DNA of 64,000 nt from Limnomonas spitsbergensis (lineage: Eukaryota > Chlorophyta > Chlorophyceae > Chlamydomonadales): contig JAYJMM010000041.1 in the NCBI GenBank assembly GCA_037349105.1, positions 2,666,001 to 2,730,000 on the forward strand. Reading direction: 5' to 3'. Shown here one piece after another: positions 22,901 through 31,869 of this stretch. Within the stretch, counting starts at the first letter, position 1; each line of letters opens with the position of its first letter. Below the pieces are notes generated by a model. That model did no database searches, was not told the DNA's origin, and saw only the letters and a program-made list of their open reading frames with translations. The translations under genes were made by a program, and so were the position numbers.

Positions 22901-25900
22901 CGATTCACGCTTGAGCGCTGTAAGTAAGATATCTAATACTACCCATCCCCCTCACACCAGGGGGTGGCCCCCGGACCCCCAAGCAGAAGGGCAGTGTCCC
23001 CCCGTCCCCCCCCCCCCATCTTGCGAGGCTTTTCCGCGCCTCGTGGTAAACAGTTACCTCAGAATTGGTCGAAAAATCATGACGTGGTTACATCAGGGTA
23101 TTATTGCTTCCTTCACACAAATCACTTTTTTGCTTCATTCCTAGTCCCTGCAGATGGGCCCAAAAGCAGTAGCTTGCCGCGCCTTGTGGTAAAAAGTCAC
23201 CTCAGAATTGGTCAAAAATCAAGGGCAATAGAAGTGTTAAAATCAGTGATTTACCGATTCCTAAAAACAATCACTGCTTCACATTCTTCCCAGTCCCTGC
23301 AGAGGGGCCGAAAGGCAGTGGCTTGACAGCTTGTAAGTACAGGATATTGAGTATCATAATAGCTTAACGTGCGGACGGCACCCCCCCCTCTATACCTTGC
23401 TTCCACTGGCAGGCCCCAAGGAGGGCGCCTTGGCTGTGGCCTGGCACCCGCTGCGATCTGTTCTGGTCAGCGTGTCTGGTGGTGGGCGCGTGATGTGCTG
23501 GGCCCGCATCTACAGGTGAAGGGGGGGTAGGGGGCGGGTGGAGGAATGTGTGACCTGGCACCCGCTGCGATCTGTTCTGGTCAGCGTGTCTGGTGGTGGG
23601 CACGTGATGTGCGTTGGGCACGGACCTACAGATGGGGGGAAGAGTTGAGAACTGGAGTGGCATCACCAATGGCTTCCAGGATTGATCAAATGCACCCTTT
23701 TACGACTTGGTCACGGCTTGGCGTTTAGGCTTATGCGACAGAGGCCATGAGCTTGTGCATGGTCATTGGAAAAGCAGAGAAGCTATTTTGTCTGGGGAAA
23801 TCTTCTGGGCGTTTCTTTGTGTGCATGATAAAATAGGAATTGCCCCCCCCCCTCCATTCCCTGCCATAAGAAAGGGATTATGCCTTGTTGCCTGACCTTA
23901 TCTTGACATTTCTCCCCTCCCTGTCGTGAGAACTGGAGCGCCTGGCCGTCAGGCCTCATGCATGTTGTCTCCCTGCCTGCAAAAAAACTAAACCTTCAAA
24001 ACCCTTAACCCTCCCTGCCTGCAGTGAGAACTGGAGCGCCTTTGCGCCGGACTTCCTTGAGCTGGAGGAGAACCTGGAGTACGTGGAGCGAGAGGATGAG
24101 TTTGACTGGAACACGCCGGTGAGCCTTCTCTATCCCTCTTCCTCTTTACGTCCCAACCTTAAGCTGTGTTTCTTTTAGCGGGCACCAGCCCACCCGTAGG
24201 GGGCTGCCCGGCGGCGACCACGGGCCCATATGGGGACAAAATCTTGACCGACCTATGGCCGGTGGCCCGAGCAGCAAGACTTGCTGCACCTGATGTAGCT
24301 GAATTGTAGCTGATATGCGTCAAAAGAAACGCCCGACTTCAGCCCCCCTCGTTTTATGGAGAAAGCGGACGCCGGTGAGTCTTTTTCATCTCCCCCCCCC
24401 ATCACGTCCTCAACCCTAAAGACACATCCGCTGGTGTGGAGGGAGCGAGCTTTGGCGCTGTGTTGTAGGGCTTGCTGAACCCGAAACCCGAAACCCTTTC
24501 CAGGTACCCTGTTCGGAGTTTTTAACTGACTGCCGTGTGTTCTTCGGTTGTAGGGAGCCGTAGGGTAGGGTTTGCTGAACCCTGAAACCTGCCCCTGGAC
24601 CCTTTACCCACGACGGAGACGTTAACCGAGTGCGATGTGCTGCAGGGTGCTATGGCCACGACCACCCCCGCCGACGCCGGGCAAGCATCAGCTTCGAAGG
24701 TTGCGGCCACTGTGGCTGCTGCTGCAGCTGCTGGCGCCTCGCCAGTGGCCAACGGCAAAGCCTGCGCGGAAAACGGGGCAACAGCGGCGGCTGCGTCTGA
24801 TCCGCAGGCTATGGCCGTAGACACTGCTGTAAAGGGTGCTGGGGTGCCTGCCGCCACCGTCGCCGCCAGCACCGCAGCACCCACGGCTGTCGTATCTGAT
24901 CCGCATGCTATGGCCATGGACACTGCTGTTAAGGATGAGGTGTCTGCTGTCAGCACTGCGGTGCCTGCGGCCGCGGACGCGACTGCCGTGTCTGATGTGC
25001 AGGCCATGGCTGAGGATACTGTGGCGGTGTCAGGTGTCGCAGAAGCCGCTGCAGGTGTTTCAGCCCCCACGGCTGTGGCAGCGGAAGGAGTGATGGACCC
25101 TGCCGCTAGTGGTGCTGCCACTGACGGGACTGTTGCGGACGCTGCTGTTGATGTTGCAGTTCCTGCAGCTGCGGTAGATGCTGCTCCAGCTGCTGGCATG
25201 ACAGTTGCGAACACTGGTGCCGATGCCTCTGCTCCTGCGGCTGCGCCTGCTTCTGCACCTGCTCCTGCGGCAGCGGCGACGCTAGATACTGCGGCGGCTA
25301 CGGCGGCGGTAGATGCTTGTGTTGCTGCTGCCGATATGACTGTTGCGGATATTGCTGCGCCTGGTCCTGCTCCAGCTTCGGTGAGGATAGATGCTTCTGC
25401 TGCTGTTGCTGCTGCTGACACTACTGTTGCGAAGACAGTTGCGGCTGCGGCAGCTGGTTGTGATATGACTGCCGTTGCTGCTGATATGACTGCTGCGGCT
25501 GGCGGTGGTGCTGCGGCCGCTGCTGGCTTGACTGCTGCAGCTGGTAGTGCCACTGCTGCCACTGGGGCATCAGACCTGCCGGAGGTGCGTTTGGGGTAGG
25601 GTATGACTCCCCTGGCTCTGGCAAGACATGACCCTTCATCGTACTTCATAATACAAAGTACAACAAGGCAGTACGTTATTGTGTAAGGTTTATCATTTGG
25701 GTGTGGGGAAGACACAGGTTCCAGATTACCTTCGTGACGGATCCAGCTTCAGCTACATTTCAGCTACGCGTCGACTTACAATTGCACCGCCCCACACACC
25801 CTAACAAGAGGTCCCGCCGTGCAGCCGAATGGACTTCTGGCGAACCTGGCCCTTTTGAAAATGTATATTGGGTGAACAGGTTGGCGCCTGAACCCTGAAC

Positions 25901-28016
25901 CCTAAACCCACATTTCACTGAAAACTTCCACCATCTGTACCAGGCCGGTCAGGGGTGGGATGCACTTTCTTTTGTGGATGCTTTTGTAGACTTAATTGAG
26001 GGCTAGTTGCTAGAGGAGCTCAGTTGCCGTCCGACTTGTTTGCCTACCCGGCTTCTCCTTTCATTCCTTTTGTTTGTGTTCCCTCTTCCTTTTAGTTTTT
26101 ATTTTCTCTGATCAGTTGGGCGCCCACTTGGCCGAGCCTTCTTGTGCATGGCCCAGAGGTGTAACGTCATTTACATTCCACTGATCCTGTGTGCATTTAT
26201 CACATTTCTGCTCAGGTGCATGAGGGGAGGGAGGTGTTTGTGTAGGGTTTAGGGAGCCGTGTGCATGGGTTCAGAGAGTTGTTTTTTCCCTGCTGCTTGG
26301 AAGGGTGTTTGGGTTGTAGGGCGACACAAGTCAGGGTTCAAAGTGTTGTGTGGCATTCACTCCTCGTGGATGAGCTTCGTTGCGTCAAGTTCAGGTGGGC
26401 AATGTTGAGGAGGGAGTTTTTTTAGGCAGGCTGAGAGAATTGCTGAGTTGTGCTCAGTTTGAGGACGTGGGGAAGGCAGTCTGTGCAAAATTTGAAACCC
26501 TAAAACCTACAATTAGGGAGACGCGCATTCCGTTTTTCTAGCGCCTGAGACGTGCGCTGTTATTTTGCGCAGGTGGATGATGACGAGGACGGCGAGGAGG
26601 GCATTGTCGACATCCTGACCCGCGAGCAGCAGCATTACTTCAGCAGTGATGACGAGGAGGAGCTCCAGAACCAGTTGCACCATTTGCCGGCGGTGAGCGC
26701 GCGGGCGCTAGTTCAGGGTTAGGGCTTGATACCCTAAGGTTTTAGGGTCTAAAACCCTTCACCCGAAATCCTAAAACCTAAACCAGGTGCACCACTTGCC
26801 GGCGGTGAGCGCATGGGTGCTCCTGATTGAGCGCTTCGTGGGTCTCACCTCCGGGTCTTCCCCCTGGGTTTTGGTGAATCTGTTTTCTTGGGGGCCTCGT
26901 TTAGAAAACAATGAGTACCGGTATTTATGATGGGAGGATAATAAAACAGGGAGAGCAATCTACGGTATCTAGCCCTTGAATGTGTCTGTGCGTCCGCTGC
27001 AGGCTAAAACCCTGACCCTGCCGCGTCTCCTCCCTAAACCCTCAAATCTGACCCTGCCAGGGTCTCCTCCCAGTTTCCTGGTTTCGGAGAATTTGTTGTT
27101 GTGGGGGGGGAAAGTCTCGGTGGAAAGGAATCCCGGATCTATGTTGGAATCCCGGATGAACGATGGAATCCCAGATCTACGTTGGAATCCCGGATCTACG
27201 GTGGAATCCCGGATCTACGATGGAATCCCGGATCTATGATGGAATCCCGGATCTACGTTGGAATCCCGGATCTATGTTGGAATCCCGGATCTACGATGGA
27301 ATCCCGGATCCACGATGGAATCGAATCTACGATGGAATCCCGGATCTACGATGGAATCCCGGATCTACGTTGGAATCCCGGATCTACGATGGGAAGATAC
27401 GCAAGAGGGAGAGCACCGGAGCACCCTAGCTCAAAACACAGAAATGTGTTGGTGTGCCCAGGTGTAACACCAAGGTGTAACCCCAAGGTGTAATCCCAAG
27501 GTGTAACCCCAAGGTGTAACCCCAGCCTTGGAACTCGAGAACTCTGACGACGTAGGTGATTCAAGAGGACGAGAGCCAGCAGGTTGAGCGGCTTCGGAAG
27601 ACGCTGACGATGCGCTGATGGAGGATGCATGTATTAATCCTAAACCCTCAGTCCCTCACCCTCACCCTGCAGGGGATTGAAGAGGACATGAAGCCTGCTG
27701 ATGAAGCAGTTGTGGAGGATGCTGACGATGCGCTTTTGGGGGAAGCAGGTCCTGAACCCTAAACCCTTTACCCACAACCCATGCCCTGCAGGTAATTGAG
27801 GAGGATGTTAAGGCCGCCGACGAATCGGCTGTGGACGACGCTGAGGATGCGCTGATGGAGGAGGCGGACGGGATCAAGGAGGAGGGCGACGAGCAGGAGG
27901 ATGTTAAGATGGAGCAGGAGGAGGAGGAGGAGGAGGAGATGGAAGAGATGATGGAGGAGCAGGTCAAGCCAGAGAGGCGGAAGCCGGGAAGGAAGCCCAA
28001 GTTGGCAAGGCGCTAG
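10971..28016 (+). CDS. RBBP5: RBBP5/Swd1 homologue, WD40 core subunit of the COMPASS H3K4 methyltransferase
   Basis: Fourteen exons join in phase: 10971-10989, 12591-12692, 13504-13579, 16968-17070, 17999-18146, 18578-18711, 19957-20136, 21227-21327, 22209-22309, 23413-23515, 24025-24118, 24646-25584, 26573-26692 and 27792-28016 (TAG). They total 2445 bases, 814 residues. Residues 1-355 form the seven-blade WD40 propeller: [62 protein letters not shown] and [19 protein letters not shown]. Residues 356-387 hold [19 protein letters not shown] and EREDEFD, the hinge and acidic segment that binds ASH2 in the complex. A 313-residue Ala/Val/Thr-rich exon follows (388-700), then an acidic segment (701-740) and an acidic tail ending in an AT-hook-like RRKPGRKPK. 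Spacing and wording are closest to plant RBL proteins. The 19-base first exon (MNRRLL plus one base) is chosen because it supplies Met, phase and a consensus donor. The protein acts in the nucleus. Confidence 0.93.
11571..11725 (+). mobile_element. Small MITE-like element
   Basis: The element begins CAGTGCTGTGCCGATTACGG and ends GCAGGGCACTGG, imperfect terminal inverted repeats starting with CAG as in hAT-type elements. Internal CCGTAATT motifs face each other. A related copy lies inverted at 13775-13885 and a decayed third near 53630-53690. It sits in RBBP5 intron 1. Confidence 0.5.
12728..12975. repeat. 18-bp minisatellite in RBBP5 intron 2
   Basis: About 13 copies of a unit like ATGGGCGCATGGCTGTCC. 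Because 18 is a multiple of three several frames stay open on both strands, producing spurious MGAWLS-type and MDSHAP-type ORFs. A CCCT tetranucleotide run follows at 13433-13487. Confidence 0.95.
13775..13885 (-). mobile_element. Second copy of the MITE-like element
   Basis: Read on the minus strand it starts CAGTGCTGTGCCAATCAG and shares CACCGTAAT and GATTCAGCTAC-like motifs with 11571-11680. It lies in RBBP5 intron 3. Confidence 0.45.
14331..14397. repeat. Near-perfect 31-bp stem hairpin
   Basis: GGAATGTGAAGTCTGAAAGG at the left is matched in inverted order by CCTTTTAGACTTCACATTCC at the right, with a loop of about five bases near 14364 and a single G/T-type mismatch. A half-copy (GGAACGTGAAGT) lies just upstream at 14303. 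The hairpin directly abuts the AT-rich island. Confidence 0.9.
14399..14770. other. AT-rich island inside a GC-rich intron, possible organelle-DNA insertion
   Basis: Composition shifts abruptly to about 80 percent A+T with long A and T runs (for example TTTATTTATAAATTTAAAC), unlike anything else in the window. No ORF of note or tRNA was seen. Plastid or mitochondrial origin is the natural guess, but I recognise no organelle gene in it. Confidence 0.6.
15115..16820. repeat. 1.7-kb CTGCCTGC-type minisatellite in RBBP5 intron 3
   Basis: A higher-order array of CTGCCTTC, CTGCTGCC and CTTCCTGC words with occasional CATGC variants. It lacks stop codons in all three plus frames for most of its length, so the Leu/Pro/Cys/Ala-rich ORFs there (up to 568 codons) are artefacts. 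The region is flanked by the real exons 3 and 4. Confidence 0.95.
17144..17680. repeat. About six echoes of the RBBP5 exon 4 donor, period near 101 bp
   Basis: Downstream of the real junction (17070/17071) the segment CCTATGGGACGTGTTGTCAG-GCAGCCAG|GTAA plus about 75 intron bases is repeated, starting near 17144, 17245, 17345, 17450, 17555 and a fragment at 17655. The first copy is almost identical; later ones decay progressively with distance. Several keep a usable GTAAG or GTGAA donor. Confidence 0.93.
18785..19015. repeat. Two echoes of the RBBP5 exon 6 donor
   Basis: CTGGACCTGAGCACCCTGCG (18801) and CTGGACCTGACCCCCCTGCG (18964) repeat the exon 6 end (CTGGATCTGACCACCCTGAG), each followed by AAGGTG and a GT-rich intron start like the real one at 18712. 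Confidence 0.9.
19075..19640. repeat. 14-bp minisatellite (CCCTCAACCCCCAG) in RBBP5 intron 6
   Basis: About 40 copies of CCCTCAACCCCCAG or CCCTCAACACCCAG. The Pro/Ser/Asn-rich ORFs across it are by-products. It is followed by the exon 7 acceptor echoes. Confidence 0.96.
19645..19956. repeat. Four echoes of the RBBP5 exon 7 acceptor with telomere-like filler
   Basis: TAGGTGCCCAGCGCTGCATG or a close variant occurs near 19649, 19721, 19802 and 19871 before the true TAG|GTGCCCAGTGCTGCAC at 19957. Each echo follows the exon for about 30 bases and then switches to CCTGAACCCTAAACCCT-like sequence where the real exon continues. Confidence 0.93.
20150..20220. repeat. One echo of the RBBP5 exon 7 donor
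   Basis: Sixty-odd bases starting GGGATTCCCAACGGGGATAT repeat the end of exon 7 (20080-20140) with a second GTG donor after CAAACCCAG. Downstream, 20325-20600 holds a tandem of GGGCATGAACCCTAAACCCT units. Confidence 0.9.
21330..21640. repeat. Echoes of the RBBP5 exon 8 donor
   Basis: CTCCTGCTGCTTCAG|GTA of the real junction (21327) recurs as CCCCTGCTGCTTCGGGTA near 21471 and CTCCTGCTGCTTCAGGTA near 21600, each followed by GGTTCACCCC as in the real intron. Confidence 0.92.
21655..22190. repeat. 10/20-bp minisatellite (CTCCCTCATACCCACTCATA)
   Basis: About 50 ten-base half units alternate CTCCCTCATA and CCCACTCATA. The His/Ser/Pro-rich ORFs across it are by-products. It ends just before the exon 9 acceptor. 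Confidence 0.96.
22345..22600. repeat. Four or five echoes of the RBBP5 exon 9 donor
   Basis: GGAGCGCATCCTGGAGG followed by GTGAGGT or GTTAAGG recurs near 22361, 22402 (partial), 22437, 22498 (partial) and 22568 after the real junction at 22309. Confidence 0.9.
23145..23330. repeat. Two echoes of the RBBP5 exon 10 acceptor
   Basis: AGTCCCTGCAGATGGGCCC (23144) and AGTCCCTGCAGAGGGGCCG (23291), each followed by AAAGGCAGTGGCTTG-like sequence, mirror the acceptor and start of exon 10 at 23413. The two echo units share about 110 further bases (CCTCAGAATTGGTC). Confidence 0.8.
23550..23640. repeat. Long echo of the 3' two-thirds of RBBP5 exon 10
   Basis: About 80 bases from GTGACCTGGCACCCGCTGCG onward repeat exon 10 to its end at about 95 percent identity, including the CTACAG before the donor, but the copy has GAT where the real site has GTG. 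It could not serve as a donor unchanged. Confidence 0.92.
25926..26190 (+). mobile_element. Non-LTR retrotransposon 3' end within RBBP5 intron 12
   Basis: Codons 25926-26006 read [20 protein letters not shown] and end in TAG. The same terminal motif is seen at 30.4 kb and 49.8 kb. The untranslated tail to about 26190 ends with the dispersed GTTGGGCGCCCAC..GGCCGAGC..GTAACGTCATT block. Only the last coding bases are left, a 5' truncation typical of LINEs. Confidence 0.65.
26785..26830. repeat. Echo of the RBBP5 exon 13 donor
   Basis: CACCACTTGCCGGCGGTGAG repeats the exon 13 end and donor of 26680-26698 about 105 bases downstream. The gap is filled with CCCTAAGGTTTTAGGG-like telomeric sequence. 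Confidence 0.9.
27120..27400. repeat. 19-bp minisatellite (TGGAATCCCGGATCTACGA)
   Basis: About 14 copies in RBBP5 intron 13, all of the type GGAATCCCGGATCTACGATG with T/A variation. ORFs of the [14 protein letters not shown] type are by-products. Confidence 0.95.
27555..27760. repeat. Two echoes of the RBBP5 exon 14 acceptor side
   Basis: The segments 27557-27630 and 27671-27752 both resemble the start of exon 14 (acceptor AG, then ATTGAGGAGGAT and GACGATGCGCTGATGGAGGA). The second stays open for 25 acidic codons but lacks a good donor. I treat both as echoes rather than exons; alternative use of the second is possible. Confidence 0.75.
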
Positions 28017-28730
28017 GAAGGATTGTGTGTGTGGGTAGGGGGGGGCTGATTGGAGAACTGATGATGGTTGAGAATTCGTCTTTGCGAAGGAAGCTATGGA
28101 TGCTCTGAGAGGGGGGGCTGATTGGGAAATCTTGGCTCGTTGGGATTTTGTCTCCGGACCGGGCGGAAGGTTCATGCACGTTGCTGGCCGTGGCAGTCTA
28201 TCAAGCAAAGGTGTGGCGGCGCACTGGGGGGCATCTATTTTTCGGGCACAAGACGACCTTAAGCGGGCCGCCATATGATGTGTGAGGATAAAACGTGCAC
28301 CAGTCTGCAGCCAAAGGCCCAAGTGGCCTAGCCGGCTGACCGTTGGGCCTCCGAGGATGGAAGGTAACTGAAGTATGAGAAATCAAGTATGGTGCAACCC
28401 CAAACAACTTGAAAGTGCATGGTTGCTGGAATTGAGCCTAGTCATTCCCTACCAGCCCCATGTGGCCGAGCGTTCAGCAGAGCATAGCGGGTATGCACTG
28501 TTATAAAAACAAATTGAAAGTGTGAATGAACTCTCGTCCCACGCTCAAAGTTCGGCCGCGTGGGCGCCCAACTGTTCAGAAAGGAGAAAAGATGAAACCG
28601 AAAAGAAGAGGGGGGAAAAGGAACGAAAGGAAAGGCCGAGAAGGCAAAGAAGACCAAGTCTGACACCTGAGTTCCACTAAAGACTAGCCCTCAGCATAGC
28701 CTCAAAAAGAAGAAAAGTCAACAAAAATCG
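28017..28730. other. RBBP5 3' flank
   Basis: The 3' untranslated end of RBBP5 is presumably at its start; no poly(A) signal was pinned down. A dispersed repeat copy (type B, CATTCCCTACCAGCCCCATG then TGGCCGAGCGTTCAGCAG) lies at 28440-28505 and an inverted type A copy at 28530-28575. No gene seen. Confidence 0.5.
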
Positions 28731-28732
28731 TG

Positions 28733-30025
28733 GGGATGTTTGCCACCTTTCCCGGGTTTCTCTTTTGGTGTATTTTCTTTTCTTGAACCCTTCGCTCTTT
28801 TTCAGGGTTGTTTTCTTTCGGGTGCGAACAACCATCGGCGTGTCAGTGCGATAACGCACGGTCTGCAACAACTTTTTCTGACATCGGCAGGTATCGAACT
28901 CGCGACCTCCGCTTGGTTAGTATCGGCGGTGCTAGGTTGTAAGCGACTGACACCAGTACGGCATTAGTCACGGACGATTACGTAAGGTGGGTGGCGGGCG
29001 AGAAATGTCATCGCCGCCCGGCCAAAAAGCTGTTCGAATACATATCGCCTACACCCGACGTTGGGTACAATGGAATCGCATTGCTTATCCGCTGCTTTTG
29101 ATCGAGGCCGCGCTTGCGGCGGAACACTTCGTGGCAACCCACCCCTTGCTTGGCCTGCGGAGCGTCGTGAGCCGTTGCTTCGGCATAGTAGGTTTGGTGA
29201 CCGTGTTTTCTCTTTAGGGATCTCCTGTATGGGAGACTGTAAAAAAAGTGTGCCTAGAAAAAAAAGTGATTAAAAAACAAAAAAACAAAAGAAAAGACGC
29301 GCAACAGAACCTACTATTCCGGCCTGGACGGCTCACGACGCTCAGCAGGCACCCGGCAGGCAATCAAAAGATGCGCATTGACAATGTGATTCTAATGCAC
29401 TCAACGTCGGGTGTAGGCGATATGTATTTGAAAAGTTATTGCAGTCGCTGCGAATTGGGGGCCGATGACATCTCTCGCCGGCCAACCACCCATGCTACAT
29501 ACCGAAACGAGTGGCGACGCTCGGCATGCACGGCCTTTGTTGCAACGCAGTGTTCCGCCGCAAGTGCGCCCTCGATCGAAATCAGCGCATTAGCAATTTG
29601 GTTATATTGTACTCAACGTCGGGTGTAGGCGATGTGTATTCGAAAAGCAATCGCACATTATGCGCTGCGCGGCGATGACGTCGCTCACCGGCCACCTACC
29701 CAAACTAACTGCCCGTGAGTAATGCCGTACAGGTGTCAGTCGCTTATTGCCTTGCACAGTCGAGACTGATCAAGCGAAGGTCGCGAGTTCGATACCTGCT
29801 GGTTGCAGAAATAATTATTGCAGACCGTGCGTGTTATTGCACTGACACGTCGATGGTTGTTCAACCCTGAAAGAGTGCGAAGGGTTCAAGAAAAAGAAAA
29901 GACACAAAAAGAAACCCGGGGAAGGTGGCAAAGATCCCCACCCTTTTTTCTTTTTTTAGTCACTTTTTTTTAGGCACACTTTTTTTACAGTCTCCCATGA
30001 AGGAGATCCCTAAAAACAAGCGTAT
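28733..30025. mobile_element. Composite inverted-repeat element with tRNA-like B-box segments
   Basis: Three blocks occur twice in opposite orientation: A (28733-28990) versus A' (29700-29945), B (28990-29210) versus B' (29495-29690, with a further partial copy at 29310-29490), and C (29208-29275) versus C' (29950-30022). The order is A-B-C-B'-A'-C', not a simple palindrome. A and A' hold GCGAGTTCGATACCTGC, a Pol III B-box-like string, with TTGCAGACCGTGCG beyond it. No transposase or integrase ORF was seen, so this is a foldback or SINE-composite type of element. Confidence 0.7.
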
Positions 30026-30119
30026 CCCACCCCTGCTTGGCCGCGAGGGCGCCCCACTGATCATGTGCCTGCGTTTTGGTTGCGCCATAATTTCCTGTTG
30101 TTTCTTTTCTCCTTTTCCC

Positions 30120-30330
30120 TCCTTTCTGACAGTGGGACGCTGACGCAGCCGAATCTTTTGAGCATGGCCCATACGTCTTTAGATTCCGGTAGTTGGATTG
30201 GGGATTAGGTCTTTTTGTTTTGTTTTTGAGGGGGTCTCTTTCCTCTCTCTCTTTAGTTTCCAACCTTACTGTTGGACGCTGGCGCGGCCGAGCTTTGCAG
30301 CATGCCCCAGTGGTGTGACGCCATTGACTG
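30120..30330 (+). repeat. Dispersed type A 3'-tail repeats
   Basis: Two tails, about 30128-30180 and 30262-30325, match the block GACGCTGRCGCRGCCGAGC..CATGCCCCAGTGGTGTGACG. Other copies are at 26107-26180, 41912-41965, 50060-50120, 50801-50865, 50958-51005 and, inverted, 28530-28575 and 46632-46690. They appear to be the 3' ends of a LINE family. Confidence 0.65.
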
Positions 30331-30387
30331 ATCATAAGGGAGAAGAGAGGAAACTAAAGAAGGGGCCAAGGAAAAGGACCAAAGGGG

Positions 30388-30930
30388 AAGGCCGGAAAGG
30401 CAAACGACACTGGCGCCTCAGAATCCCTAGAGACTTACCCTCAACAATGCCCACAGCACAGTCCACAAAAGCAAGTGCATCCCACCCCTGCTCAGCCTGG
30501 TACAGCTGGTGGAAGTTAGTGGCAGCGCCCGGAGGACCTGCCCCCCCCCGCACCCGTAACTGCTCCCTGAAACTAGGACACTGGAAGCTCACATGTAACG
30601 CATCCTCCACCTGCTCGCTATTCCCCCGTGCCCAACACCGCTGGCAGCAGCAGCCTCTCGCCGCTGACCTTTGCGCCGTCCTCTGGTATCAGCCGTGCTG
30701 ATCGTGCCGAGCCGCAGTCGCAAATTCATGCGCACACAAGCACACTCCCTCTGGCTAGTGCGATTCCAGGCTTGCACCAGCACGGCAAGGATATGGGTGA
30801 ATCCCGATATGCGTGCATGCGTACGTGACATGCCATTCACACCCGAGGCCATATGGACTCCCGAAAAGGCATGAAACGAACGTAGTTTAGACAGACTAAG
30901 GCTGTAGCTGAAGCACCCTATCACCTAAAT
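30388..30930 (-). mobile_element. Non-LTR retrotransposon ORF2 C-terminal remnant
   Basis: The minus strand reads EDALHVSFQCPSFREQLRVR and NFHQLYQAEQGWDALAFVD, the C-terminal Cys/His knuckle and tail of LINE-type ORF2 proteins. At least one frameshift upstream of the knuckle (near 30610-30660) breaks the frame. It shares its end with the fragments at 25926 and 49680. No reverse transcriptase core is left. Confidence 0.65.
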
Positions 30931-30987
30931 AGTGCAGGACTTCCCCACCTGTTCCGAGGGGATGGTCAGGCCCCTGGCAGCTGAACC

Positions 30988-31196
30988 ATGAGAACCAGCT
31001 GGAGCCCCCGCCCGCGCTTGTGGATGGCGTTAGCGCAGAGGAGACGCCTGCCGCCGCCGCCGTCGCTGCGCCAGGCTGGCACGAGTAGCAGACTAGCAGT
31101 CAAAGCCGAACGGCGCTGTGCCATGGCTGGTGTCATCAGAGCGCCTCCGGGTATGCGGGATGAGCAGCTCCTCACTGCGGTGGGTGCTTGGCTCAG
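30988..31196 (+). CDS. Candidate exon of an unidentified gene
   Basis: An ORF reading ...GVIRAPPGMRDEQLLTAVGA ends at a consensus-like donor (CTCAG|GTAGGC at 31196/31197). The support is indirect: the end of this segment is repeated downstream like other junctions here (GCTGGCCTCAGGTAGGCCCT near 31232, weaker copies near 31285, 31335, 31385 and 32500). I do not recognise the product. Confidence 0.3.
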
Positions 31197-31548
31197 GTAG
31201 GCCCTGATCAGGGAAAAGGGGTGAAGGTGCATGCTGGCCTCAGGTAGGCCCTGATCAGGGGTAAGGGTTAAGGTGAAGGTGCACGCTGGCATCAGAAATG
31301 CCTTGTTGAAGGGTTTATGGTGAGGGTGCGTACTGGCCTCAGACAAGCACCGATCAGGGTGAAAGGATGAGGGATATGGTGCTGGCCTTAGACAATGTTT
31401 TTTGGGGGGTTTCATGATGAGGGTTGTCAGTACTGTATGTGAAGGCAGATGAAGAAGATGGAGTCAGGAGCAGCAGCAGCAACAACAGCTTCAACAGCAG
31501 GAACAACACTGACGGCAGAGACTGAAAAATCCGGCGGCGGCAGCATCA

Positions 31549-31869
31549 GTGAAAACACTCTTGCGGCAAGCAACAGCCACTGCGGCTGCACCATCATGCG
31601 GGGCTGGCAACAGCATGGGTGCCAGCGGCACTGCGCTGCCCGCCATGCAGGACAGCAGGGATTCCAGTTTCGTCATATCCGGCCTACCAGAGGGTGGTTT
31701 GGTTCAGTTGGCAGGCGAGGGTGCCACCATCTGGGATGATATGTCCCCTGCAGAGCTGTCGGCACAGCATGAGCTCTGGCCCAAGTTTCAGTTCGCTAAG
31801 GAGATGAAGTTCATGGCGTTTTTCACACGTGCTTGGCTCTTTGTCGATGGGGTGGAGGTGGCCGCATGA
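31549..31869 (+). CDS. Unidentified 106-codon ORF
   Basis: After an Ala-rich start it reads FVISGLPEGG, GATIWDDMSP and AKEMKFMAFFTRAWLFVDG before TGA at 31867. The frame is open upstream to about 31512. Composition is protein-like and not repeat-derived, so it may be a terminal exon, perhaps of the same gene as the candidate exon at 30988. No family recognised. Confidence 0.35.
   Translation: MKTLLRQATATAAAPSCGAGNSMGASGTALPAMQDSRDSSFVISGLPEGGLVQLAGEGATIWDDMSPAELSAQHELWPKFQFAKEMKFMAFFTRAWLFVDGVEVAA

Noticed and set aside
24522..25715. 397-codon Ala-rich minus-strand ORF opposite RBBP5 exon 12
   Set aside because: Shadow of the Ala-rich plus-strand exon, which has matching splice sites and phase.
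27671..27752. Extra acidic exon of RBBP5
   Set aside because: It has an acceptor and an open frame but a poor donor (GTCCTG) and is a clear diverged copy of the start of exon 14, so an echo is the simpler reading.
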